From assembly GCA_937927915.1 (NCBI GenBank), contig CALGKB010000004.1:248001-312000 (forward strand): 64,000 nt of DNA. Reading direction: 5' to 3'. Each line of letters starts with the position of its first letter. Position 1 is the stretch's first letter. A model generated the notes under the pieces. The model made no database searches. It saw nothing but the letters and a program-made list of their open reading frames with translations, and was not told the DNA's origin. This stretch comes from an uncultured Pseudanabaenaceae cyanobacterium (GTDB lineage Bacteria; Cyanobacteriota; Cyanobacteriia; Pseudanabaenales; Pseudanabaenaceae). The translations under genes and the position numbers were made by a program. Below are positions 18,139-25,574 of the stretch, one piece after another.

Positions 18139-19309
18139 CGCTTCGCCAGTTAAATTTTAAGTTAATCAGGTAGTTCCAGGCAGTGGAGATAATAATTGCC
18201 AGCAGATTAGCCACAGCTATCACCATCCCTAGTTTAGCAAACAGGGAAAAAGTAGCAATGTTGATTACTGCCCCGATCGTGCAAGCAAGATTGAATGCCC
18301 CAAATCGCTGCAGGCGTTGTCTGAAAGAAGTTTTCCCAATTGTTGTATCCCTAAATGTCCAGAACTCATTGCCGATGAAATTATTGATGATGGCAATTTC
18401 CACTGCTAGAATCTTACTCAAGAAGATAGTCACATCCCCCAAATTGGTCTTGGTGGCAAGGAGAGAAAAACCAAAAATCTGACTGCATATAGTGAGGACA
18501 ATAAAATCCACCACCACACCACTAGCACCGACAACGGCAAAGCGGAGAAATCTTCCCCAACGGGCAACCTTCCCTTTACCAACAGCAAATCGCAGCCTAA
18601 TTAAATGCCTGATATATTGTTCATACTGGCGCCAGGTGACTTTACTACTCCCCTCCTTTCTTTCCAGGAAGGTGTAGGGAACTTCTTGCACCCGATCGAT
18701 GTTTCCCCGCGCCATTACTTCTAGTAAAATTTTGTAGCCAATGGGAGAGAGTTCACAGTCAGCAATTGCCGAGCGTTTAACTAAAAAATAACCACTCATG
18801 GGGTCACGCAACTGGCTAGCAATTTCCGGCAACAGCCACAGGGCAAGACTCACTGCCCCCCGCGATAAAAATTGCCTGATACTATTCCAACTGCCCACAC
18901 TGCCCCCCCTTGTATAGCGACTGGCTACGACTAAATCCGCCCCTCCTTCTATTGCTTTGAGCATCTGTTTTAGGGTAGCCGGGGGATGTTGTAAATCCCC
19001 ATCTATGACTCCTAAAATTTCCCCCCCTGCCATCTGCCAACCACAGATAACCGCAGTGGCTAAACCCCTCTCCCTCCTCCGCCTTACTACCTGCAATTGG
19101 GGATAACTAACCTGCAGAGATTGTGCCAATTCCCATGTCCGATCGGGACTATCATCATCCACAATTATTATCTCGTAGCCATCGGGTATGACCGCATCTA
19201 AAACAGCCACCAAAGAACTAACTAAAACTGGCAAATTTTCCCGCTCATTGTAGGTGGGAATGACCAAGGACAACCGACAGCTAGGGTTAAAGCCAGCGCT
19301 AATTTTCAT
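18131..19309 (-). CDS. GT2 glycosyltransferase fused to GtrA-like membrane domain
   Basis: A 392-residue protein. Residues about 12-240 are a family 2, dolichyl-phosphate mannose synthase-like glycosyltransferase: LVIPTYNERENLP, IIVDDDSPDRT (nucleotide-binding Asp), GVIDGDLQHPP (DXD-like) and RDPMSGYFLVKR. The remainder is a GtrA domain with four hydrophobic helices (starting RFLRFAVVGASGVVVDF, ending TAWNYLINLKFNW). Such fusions transfer a sugar from a nucleotide donor to polyprenyl phosphate and help flip or use it in envelope glycan synthesis. The donor sugar is not evident. First gene of a two-gene unit with the cysteine-cluster protein. Confidence 0.9.
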   Translation of the reverse strand: MKISAGFNPSCRLSLVIPTYNERENLPVLVSSLVAVLDAVIPDGYEIIIVDDDSPDRTWELAQSLQVSYPQLQVVRRRRERGLATAVICGWQMAGGEILGVIDGDLQHPPATLKQMLKAIEGGADLVVASRYTRGGSVGSWNSIRQFLSRGAVSLALWLLPEIASQLRDPMSGYFLVKRSAIADCELSPIGYKILLEVMARGNIDRVQEVPYTFLERKEGSSKVTWRQYEQYIRHLIRLRFAVGKGKVARWGRFLRFAVVGASGVVVDFIVLTICSQIFGFSLLATKTNLGDVTIFLSKILAVEIAIINNFIGNEFWTFRDTTIGKTSFRQRLQRFGAFNLACTIGAVINIATFSLFAKLGMVIAVANLLAIIISTAWNYLINLKFNWRSDG

Positions 19310-19398
19310 AAGGCAAGGGGAAAAATTACAGATTGTAAATTAGTCTAGCCCAATGTCCCGATCGTGAGACCCTATATTTAGGGCTAACTGTATAGATT

Positions 19399-20049
19399 AT
19401 GGACTACACAATTAAGTTTAAGCCTGCCTTTGCCACGCTGTTTGTCACTCTGCAACCGGGGGAAGCAATTGTGGCAGAACCAGGGGCGATGGTGAGTATG
19501 GACGCCGGCGTGACCATGACGACAATGATTACCTGGAAAAGTCTGTTGTTGGGATTGTTAGGGGGAGAGTCCATTTTTTTTAATGTGTTCAAGAACACTG
19601 CCCGCCTTCCCCAAACGATCGTCTTTAGTACCGCCAATTTGGGGGATATAGTGTGTGTGGACATAGACAATAGGGGTTTATGTGTGCAAGCGGGAGGCTT
19701 TATTGCCTGTACCCCCGCGGTTGAGGTGGGACTGCAATGGGCAGGTTGGGCTAGTTTCTTTGGCGGTGAAGGACTATTTCGCTTGCGACTAAGGGGTAGG
19801 GGGAAAGCTTTTCTGGGCTGTTTTGGTGGCGTTTTGGAGCGGGTAATTCCAGGGGTGTTTGTGGTGGATACAGGCCATTTAGTTGCCTATGACCCTGACA
19901 CAAAAATCAAAATTAGATGGGCGGGCAGTTGGATTGGTTCTCTCAAATCAGGGGAAGGTTTAGTGATGGAACTAATAGGCAGGGGCAAAATCTATTTGCA
20001 ATCCCGCAGTGAAGATGGACTAGTACGGTTTCTCAGGCCAAAACTCTAG
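19399..20049 (+). CDS. TIGR00266/AIM24 family protein, first copy
   Basis: A 216-residue member of the AIM24/TIGR00266 family, proteins folded as a beta-helix-like trimer barrel of unknown biochemical role. Visible family features are the QPGEAIVAEPGAMVSMD segment, repeated glycine-rich turns (LLGGESIFFNVF) and VVDTGHLVAYDP. It has no signal peptide. The paralogue follows 9 bp after the stop and is certainly co-transcribed. Divergent from the GT2-GtrA gene. Confidence 0.88.
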   Translation: MDYTIKFKPAFATLFVTLQPGEAIVAEPGAMVSMDAGVTMTTMITWKSLLLGLLGGESIFFNVFKNTARLPQTIVFSTANLGDIVCVDIDNRGLCVQAGGFIACTPAVEVGLQWAGWASFFGGEGLFRLRLRGRGKAFLGCFGGVLERVIPGVFVVDTGHLVAYDPDTKIKIRWAGSWIGSLKSGEGLVMELIGRGKIYLQSRSEDGLVRFLRPKL

Positions 20050-20058
20050 GAGGAAATT

Positions 20059-20739
20059 ATGGAGATTGAATTGCTGCACGATACAAGTAGTCGTATTGCC
20101 AAAATTACCTTAGACCCCAATGAAACATTACTGGCAGAGGCAGGCTGTATGATTGCTATGAGCGAAAATATGGGTGTAGAAACTACTCTGCGGCGGGGTA
20201 GGGGGGGTGGCATTATGGGAGGCTTGAAGCGTTTGTTGGGGGGAGAATCCCTCTTTTTAAGTGTCTTTCAAGCTGTCCGCAGCCCAGCGGAAATTTATAT
20301 TGCTCCCAAACTGATTGGGGATATTCTCATCTATGAAATGACAGGGAAGGAGTTAATTATACAGGCGGGTTCCTATCTCGCTTGCAGTGAAACAGTGGAA
20401 ATAGATTTGGGCTGGCAAGGCTTTAAGTCAATATTGGCTAGCGAATCTTTGTTCTGGCTTTCCGCTACGGGTAGAGGTACGCTGTTACTCAGTTCCTTTG
20501 GGGCTATTTACGATGTCGATGTGGAGGGGGAATATATTGTCGACAGTGGCAATATCGTTGCCTTTGAAAATACTTTGAATTTCACCATCGGTAAGCCCCC
20601 CGGCAGCAGTTGGATTAGCACATTCCTAGGGGGAGAAGGCTTTGTCTGTCGCTTTAAGGGCAGGGGCAAATTGTTCTGTCAAAGTCACAGTCGCCATCGC
20701 TTCGGCTTGGAAATTGGTCGCCAGTTGCCACCCCGCTAG
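20059..20739 (+). CDS. TIGR00266/AIM24 family protein, second copy
   Basis: A 226-residue paralogue of the preceding gene with the same landmarks: LDPNETLLAEAGCMIAMSEN, LLGGESLFLSVFQ, YIVDSGNIVAFE and GGEGFVCRFKGRGKLF. An AGGAGG ribosome binding site (20049-20054) lies just before the ATG at 20059. Two diverged tandem copies suggest that they form a hetero-oligomer or have split roles. Function unknown. Ends convergently 39 bp from the dpsA-like gene. Confidence 0.88.
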   Translation: MEIELLHDTSSRIAKITLDPNETLLAEAGCMIAMSENMGVETTLRRGRGGGIMGGLKRLLGGESLFLSVFQAVRSPAEIYIAPKLIGDILIYEMTGKELIIQAGSYLACSETVEIDLGWQGFKSILASESLFWLSATGRGTLLLSSFGAIYDVDVEGEYIVDSGNIVAFENTLNFTIGKPPGSSWISTFLGGEGFVCRFKGRGKLFCQSHSRHRFGLEIGRQLPPR

Positions 20740-20778
20740 TTTGACCCCCGATCGTTTTTGACCGAGGGCCAATTTTAG

Positions 20779-21327
20779 CTAAGCACGGGCAACAAATCCC
20801 AGGGTGAGACTGTCTTGGGCAAGGAAGTGGGCATTATGGTAAGCCCTTTCTTCTGTTTTCAGCAGGATTTGCTCGTACATGTAACGGGTGGCTCGATCGC
20901 CTAAGCTCTCTGCCTGGGCTGCCAAACGCCGCAGAAGATTCACCAATGCCTGCTCCGCTTCCAGGTCGTGGCTAATCATCTCACGACAGGTAAATGCCCC
21001 ATCGGGTTCGGGAGTAAAACAGCACAATTCCGCTAAACGGGCAAAACTGGCTACCGGTACGCCCCCCAAACCGTTCAAACGCTCCCCGATCGTGTGGATG
21101 TGGTCCCTCACTTGATCGGCACTGTCCTGGAACCACTGGTGCAGCATATAAAATTCACTGCCTTCCACCACAAAGTGATGCTTTTGATACTGAATGTACA
21201 GGGCTTGGAAGCTGGCTAAAGCAATGTTCATGCCCTCACAAATGGGTGTAGTGACATCAGTTTCCAAACCAACAGCGTTAGGCTTGACCGTCCCCCACGC
21301 CTGTACTGGTGTCGTCGCAATTGCCAT
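20779..21327 (-). CDS. dpsA: Dps family ferritin-like DNA/iron protection protein
   Basis: A 182-residue Dps-type miniferritin that binds and oxidises iron with hydrogen peroxide and protects DNA. The four-helix bundle carries family residues at the inter-subunit ferroxidase site ([35 protein letters not shown]) and the later helix with [12 protein letters not shown]. It has the cyanobacterial DpsA features, including the TPICEGMN segment. GGAGGGG precedes the ATG. A consensus promoter with an overlapping palindrome lies upstream, fitting stress-controlled expression by an iron- or peroxide-responsive repressor. Confidence 0.9.
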   Translation of the reverse strand: MAIATTPVQAWGTVKPNAVGLETDVTTPICEGMNIALASFQALYIQYQKHHFVVEGSEFYMLHQWFQDSADQVRDHIHTIGERLNGLGGVPVASFARLAELCCFTPEPDGAFTCREMISHDLEAEQALVNLLRRLAAQAESLGDRATRYMYEQILLKTEERAYHNAHFLAQDSLTLGFVARA

Positions 21328-21369
21328 GATTGTTCCCCTCCATAGAGCTTTGTTGATTGGAATGGTTCC

Positions 21370-21399
21370 ATTATAAGTTACATTCTATGACATTGTCAA
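21370..21399 (-). promoter_or_regulatory. Consensus sigma-70 promoter of the dpsA-like gene
   Basis: On the minus strand, TTGACA (21394-21399) and TATAAT (21370-21375) are both perfect matches, 18 bp apart; the ATG lies 42 bp beyond the -10 box. Perfect boxes are rare in this window and imply a strong promoter that needs repression. Confidence 0.8.
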
Positions 21400-21417
21400 T
21401 AATATTTTTTATTGCAA
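21393..21417. promoter_or_regulatory. Candidate operator palindrome overlapping the -35 box
   Basis: An AT-rich inverted repeat: TTGTCAATAA on one side and TTATTGCAA on the other, matching except for one extra base, with about 6 bp between. It covers the -35 box of the dpsA-like promoter. The composition and layout recall Fur/PerR-type operators, but the match is judged by eye only. Confidence 0.5.
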
Positions 21418-21470
21418 ATAAGTTTATATACAAAGATTTGCGGGGAGATTTTTTGCTACAAATTCCCAGG

Positions 21471-22274
21471 TTATTGCCACTGCAGCAGTAGTTTGTTGGC
21501 AATTAAAATTGTGCCTAAAGTCAGGCGGTACCAGATAAATACCCAACTACTTCTAGTCTGAAAAAAACGCAACAGCCAAGCGATGGCTAAATAGGAGAAG
21601 ACAAAGGAGGAAAGCATACCTACGCCTAAAAGGAGAAGGGTATCGGAGTGGGCAAAGGCTTTCCGGGATTGAAATAAGGTGGCAATAGTCAGGGTAGGAA
21701 TTCCCAAGAGAAAGGAAAAGCGGGCGGCGGTCTGGCGTTCTAACCCTAGAAAGAGGGCGGTGGTCAACGTGCAACCCGATCGGGATGCCCCAGGAATAAG
21801 GGCAATGGTCTGTCCCAAACCGACGAGGATACCGTCCCACATCTGCAGATCGCTAAAGCGCCGTTTCCTGCTCCCCAAAAGTTCTGCTAGCCCTAGGAGA
21901 ATTGCCATGGCAATTGCCGCTGCCCCAATCACGATGGGGTTTTCCGGAATAGCATCCCGCCAGATATATCCCACCAACAAAACTGGTATCGTGCCCACGC
22001 CAATACCTGTGGTGATACGCCATTCCTCCCGTTGCCAATCCTGGGTTGCCAGAGCTTGGTAGGTGCCTGCTAAAAGGGAGCGGAGGTCGGGGTAAAAATA
22101 GAGAATGACTGCCACTACACTGCCAAATTGGATGGCATCGACATAGTACTTTTCCCCCACCGCCTGCCAGCCCCAGATTTGCGTCACGATCAAGAGGTGC
22201 GCCGTGCTGCTGATCGGTAAAAACTCTGTGATGCCCTGCACCAAACCTAAGAAAATTGCCTGTAGATATGCCAT
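21471..22274 (-). CDS. uppP: Undecaprenyl-diphosphate phosphatase
   Basis: A 267-residue polytopic membrane enzyme of the UppP/BacA family that recycles undecaprenyl pyrophosphate to the monophosphate carrier for peptidoglycan and other glycans. Both signature regions are present: GLVQGITEFLPISSTAHL near the N-terminus and LIPGASRSGCTLTTALFLG in the second half. The start at 22274 gives the usual N-terminus (MAYLQAIFLGLVQG). Divergent from the psbY-like gene with 52 bp between. Confidence 0.95.
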   Translation of the reverse strand: MAYLQAIFLGLVQGITEFLPISSTAHLLIVTQIWGWQAVGEKYYVDAIQFGSVVAVILYFYPDLRSLLAGTYQALATQDWQREEWRITTGIGVGTIPVLLVGYIWRDAIPENPIVIGAAAIAMAILLGLAELLGSRKRRFSDLQMWDGILVGLGQTIALIPGASRSGCTLTTALFLGLERQTAARFSFLLGIPTLTIATLFQSRKAFAHSDTLLLLGVGMLSSFVFSYLAIAWLLRFFQTRSSWVFIWYRLTLGTILIANKLLLQWQ

Positions 22275-22326
22275 GTGCCTGCTGAAACTGCGATAATCAA
22301 GTGTAGATGGTTAAGGAGAATACAGT

Positions 22327-22485
22327 ATGGACATTGATTTCAGACCCCTGATTGTGTTGGCACCTGTAGTTTTGGTGGTTTTCTGGGCTGCCTATAACAT
22401 CATCAGTGCAGCCATTCGCGGCGAAGCAAAACTGTTTGGGGCAAGGGGCAACAATCCTTTCGCCCCCGAAAACAGCAAAAAATAA
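22327..22485 (+). CDS. psbY: Photosystem II protein PsbY-like small membrane protein
   Basis: A 52-codon gene starting MDIDFRPLIVLAPVVLVVFW, with one hydrophobic helix (about 8-24) followed by AAYNIISAAIRG. This matches the pattern of cyanobacterial PsbY, a low-molecular-mass photosystem II subunit near cytochrome b559. AAGGAG lies ten bases before the ATG. The C-terminal tail (KLFGARGNNPFAPENSKK) is longer than in the usual 36-41 residue protein. A hairpin (AGGGG/CCCCT, 22498-22520) follows. Alternatively it is an unrelated small thylakoid protein. Confidence 0.72.
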   Translation: MDIDFRPLIVLAPVVLVVFWAAYNIISAAIRGEAKLFGARGNNPFAPENSKK

Positions 22486-22560
22486 CTAAACTGTACCAGG
22501 GGATGCCAAACCGCTCCCCTCTTGGTGTTACACTGTGGGGCGATCGTGCACAATCTCACT

Positions 22561-23751
22561 ATGGCAGTTGGAGAATACAAACCAGGACTAGAGGGTGTTC
22601 CCGCTACTCAGTCCAACATCAGCTATATCGATGGTCAGCAGGGAATATTGGAATATCGCGGCATTCGGATTGAGGAGCTATGCCAACACAGTAATTTTTT
22701 AGAAACTGCCTACCTTCTAATTTTTGGTGAACTGCCCACTGCCGAGCAGTATGCAACTTTTGTACGGGATGTCACCTATCGCCGCCGCATCAAGTACCGC
22801 ATTCGGGATATGATTAAGTGTTTTCCCGAGAGTGGTCACCCGATGGATGCTCTGCAGTCTTGTATTGCTGCCTTGGGCATGTTTTACCCCCTGCCGGACC
22901 TCCATGACCCCGCCCTCATCTATGATGCCAGTGCGCGCCTGATCGCTAAAATGCCAACGATAGTGGCGACCTTCCACCTCATGCGCCAGGGCAATGACCC
23001 CGTTCCCCCTAGGGACGACCTGGACTACCCCGCTAACTTTTTGTATATGCTCAATGAGAAGGAGCCTGACCCCCTGGCAGCGCGGGTGTTTGATGTCTGT
23101 CTCATGCTCCATGCGGAACATACGGTGAATGCCTCTACTTTCTGTGCCCTGGTGACCGCTTCTACTCTCACTGACCCCTACACGGTGCTGACTTCCGCTA
23201 TTGGCACTCTGAGCGGTCCGCTGCATGGGGGAGCTAACGAACAGGTGATGAAGATGCTGGCAGAAATTGGCACGATCGAGAATGTCCGTCCCTACCTGGA
23301 ACGCAAGATTAAAAACAAAGAAAAAATCATGGGCTTTGGGCATCGGGTCTACAAGGTGAAAGACCCCCGCGCCACTATCCTGCAGGAGTTGGCAATTAAA
23401 CTCTTCGATCGCTTTGGTCACGATCGCTACTTTGACATTGCTTTGGAGTTGGAGCACCAGGCAAAGGAGTATCTGGGGGACAAGGGGATATTCCCCAACG
23501 TGGATTTCTACTCGGGGTTGATCTATCGCAAGTTGGGTATCCCCACGGACCTGTTTACGCCAATTTTTGCCATTGCCCGCACGGCGGGTTGGCTTGCTCA
23601 CTGGAAGGAACAATTAGCGGATAATCGTCTCTTCCGTCCCACCCAGGTCTACACAGGCTTGCACAATGTGCCCTATACGCCGATGGAAAAGCGTGTTTCG
23701 ACAAGCGCAGGGGATGGCGTAACCAGGATGGCTTCCTCTTCTCTACCCTGA
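22561..23751 (+). CDS. gltA: Citrate synthase
   Basis: Condenses acetyl-CoA and oxaloacetate to citrate, entry step of the TCA branch that supplies 2-oxoglutarate for nitrogen assimilation. The 396-residue protein has the catalytic His in GPLHGGANEQV, the second His in MGFGHRVYKVKDPRA and the catalytic Asp in NVDFYSGLIY. I choose the ATG at 22561 (MAVGEYKPGLEGVPATQS); the frame continues to a GTG at 22522 in a region with no fitting sequence. The stop shares its A with the ATG of the ABC ATPase gene. 2-Methylcitrate synthase is related, but no prp genes are nearby. Confidence 0.95.
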   Translation: MAVGEYKPGLEGVPATQSNISYIDGQQGILEYRGIRIEELCQHSNFLETAYLLIFGELPTAEQYATFVRDVTYRRRIKYRIRDMIKCFPESGHPMDALQSCIAALGMFYPLPDLHDPALIYDASARLIAKMPTIVATFHLMRQGNDPVPPRDDLDYPANFLYMLNEKEPDPLAARVFDVCLMLHAEHTVNASTFCALVTASTLTDPYTVLTSAIGTLSGPLHGGANEQVMKMLAEIGTIENVRPYLERKIKNKEKIMGFGHRVYKVKDPRATILQELAIKLFDRFGHDRYFDIALELEHQAKEYLGDKGIFPNVDFYSGLIYRKLGIPTDLFTPIFAIARTAGWLAHWKEQLADNRLFRPTQVYTGLHNVPYTPMEKRVSTSAGDGVTRMASSSLP

Positions 23752-24380
23752 TGTTGGTTGTGCAGGATTTGGTCTATCACCCGGCGGCAACTCCCCGACC
23801 GATTTTGCAGGGGGTAACTCTCAGTTTAGGGGCTAGGCAGCTGGGTATTATTGTCGGTCCCAGTGGCTCCGGTAAGAGTACTCTTTTGGAAATTTTGGCG
23901 GGCTTTGCCCAGTGGCAGGCGGGGTCAATCTATTGGCACAGTGAGGAGTTACTGCCGGAACAACTAGGGCAGATTTGTGGCTTGGTGTTTCAATTTCCGG
24001 AGCGGCACTTCTGCGGCAGTACGGTCCTAGAGGAGTTGCGCTTGGGGCACCCCCGTCTCAGCCATGAGGAAATCCAGGGGGCACTAGGGGCGGTCGGTCT
24101 GGGGGATGTCAATTTGGATACCGCGCCCCAATCCCTCAGTGGGGGGCAACAACGGCGTTTAGCTCTGGCTGTGCAGTTAATTCGCCACCCCAGCGTGCTG
24201 CTCCTGGATGAACCAACGGCGGGTTTGGATTGGTCTATGCGCCGCCAGATTGTGCAACTGCTTACGCAACTAAAACAGGAGTGGATGTTGTTGGTGGTCA
24301 CCCATGAACCGGAGGAGCTGCTGCCCATTGCCGATCGGGCTTGGCAAATACGGGGGGGAGTGGTCACCCCCCTCAAATAG
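23751..24380 (+). CDS. ABC transporter ATP-binding protein
   Basis: A 209-residue ABC ATPase with Walker A GPSGSGKST (near residue 37), Q-loop VFQFPERHF, signature LSGGQQRR and Walker B VLLLDEPTAG, plus the H-loop VTHEPEE. The FPERHF Q-loop context recalls energy-coupling-factor (EcfA/CbiO) ATPases for cobalt, nickel or vitamin uptake. No permease gene lies beside it, so it must pair with subunits encoded elsewhere. Translationally coupled to citrate synthase by a one-base stop/start overlap. Substrate not inferable. Confidence 0.88.
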   Translation: MLVVQDLVYHPAATPRPILQGVTLSLGARQLGIIVGPSGSGKSTLLEILAGFAQWQAGSIYWHSEELLPEQLGQICGLVFQFPERHFCGSTVLEELRLGHPRLSHEEIQGALGAVGLGDVNLDTAPQSLSGGQQRRLALAVQLIRHPSVLLLDEPTAGLDWSMRRQIVQLLTQLKQEWMLLVVTHEPEELLPIADRAWQIRGGVVTPLK

Positions 24381-24737
24381 TTAGTTACGGCGGATTTCCT
24401 TTGCCATGTTGCGGAAGAGGTCCATGCTGTTGGAGTCCTTCGCCGTGCGCCGATCGGTGGGTCTGGGTGTAAATTGACTTGGGGTCGTGTTGTTGCTGTT
24501 TGCCGCCGTTTCTGCCTCCTGTTGTACTGCCACTACCTGCTTTTCCAGGGAGGAGACTTGCAGGACTACTTCGCCCCCACCCCCCGTCTTGGTCTTGGCA
24601 AAGGTGCGCCGTACGGTAGAGGGTTTGCGCATATAGTTTATGTCCCCTAGGGTCTTGGCGGTGTCGGGATCGAGGAAATAGCTATCCTCACTTTGGTTAT
24701 TGCTGCGGTTGAATAACCAGCCAAAGAAGCCTGCCAT
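24381..24737 (-). CDS. Conserved cyanobacterial hypothetical protein
   Basis: A 118-residue protein starting MAGFFGWLFNR, then SYFLDPDTAKTLGDINYMRK and a basic segment (PSTVRRTFAKTK), a low-complexity Asn/Thr-rich linker and a C-terminal DLFRNMAKEIRRN. The N-terminal half looks like a conserved family; the rest appears disordered. It has no catalytic motif. The N-terminal aromatic residues could act as an amphipathic membrane anchor. The stop abuts the convergent ABC ATPase stop with no gap. I cannot assign a function. Confidence 0.7.
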   Translation of the reverse strand: MAGFFGWLFNRSNNQSEDSYFLDPDTAKTLGDINYMRKPSTVRRTFAKTKTGGGGEVVLQVSSLEKQVVAVQQEAETAANSNNTTPSQFTPRPTDRRTAKDSNSMDLFRNMAKEIRRN

Positions 24738-24811
24738 AGAGTTTTCCTTAAGAAATGTAAAAAGTTTGCCCCTTCTAGTGTACGCAATTTTGCCCCACTT
24801 TGACCCGACTT

Positions 24812-25504
24812 CTACAGGACACCCGCACTGGGCAGGATGGTCAATTCGGGAATCAAGACCTTGTCGCTGAGTAAGAGGAGCTGGACTAAAGCCTGGGCTA
24901 CGTCCTGGGGGGAGAGCATCTGAGTGCGATCGAACTGACTAGCCACTGCGGGATCAAGACTATCCCACAATGCTGTATCTACTGCCCCTGGACAAAGGGC
25001 CATGACGCGGATGCCGTGACTCTGTTCCTCCTGAGCCAGTGCCTGGGTTAAGCCCCAGAGGGCAAATTTACTGGCGCAATAGCACCCCCACTTGGGGAAT
25101 GCCTGCTTGCCGGCAATGGAGATGATGTTCACGATCGTGCCGCTGTGTCTAAGGCGCATGGTCGGCAGGACTGCCTGGATGCATTGGAAAACACTGGTGA
25201 CGTTGAGGTCGAACACCCGCTGCCATTGGTCTAGGGGCGTATGGATGATTTCCCCCACATAGGCTGTCCCCGCGTTGTTGATCAAAATGTCAATACCGCC
25301 ACATTCTGCCACAATTTTTTGCACTGTTGGTTTTACGTGGGGGATGTCCAACAAGTCCAGTTGGTAGACACGGCAGGGTAGGTCAGTGCTCGATCGGCTG
25401 ACGACTGCCACTTCTATCCCCAATGCCTGCAGGGCGAGGGCAATTGCCTTGCCAATACCGCGACTCCCCCCCGTGACCAATGCTTTTTTGCCTGCCCAAT
25501 TCAT
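24812..25504 (-). CDS. Short-chain dehydrogenase/reductase
   Basis: A 230-residue classical SDR. The NAD(P)-binding motif TGGSRGIG, the NNAG motif (INNAGTAYVG) and the catalytic YxxxK (YCASK) are present, with Ser in IISIAG. It resembles FabG-type 3-oxoacyl reductases, but it lies in no fatty-acid gene cluster, so the substrate remains open. Divergent from gyrA; 70 bp between the two starts. Confidence 0.88.
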   Translation of the reverse strand: MNWAGKKALVTGGSRGIGKAIALALQALGIEVAVVSRSSTDLPCRVYQLDLLDIPHVKPTVQKIVAECGGIDILINNAGTAYVGEIIHTPLDQWQRVFDLNVTSVFQCIQAVLPTMRLRHSGTIVNIISIAGKQAFPKWGCYCASKFALWGLTQALAQEEQSHGIRVMALCPGAVDTALWDSLDPAVASQFDRTQMLSPQDVAQALVQLLLLSDKVLIPELTILPSAGVL

Positions 25505-25574
25505 CTGTACACCTCGCCGTCAGTAGTAGATTGAGCATAGCAGAGAGGGCGTATAATGTAGTAATAATAAGGAT

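Noticed and set aside
22717-23613. 298-codon minus-strand frame inside gltA
   Set aside because: Shadow of citrate synthase; no recognisable domain.
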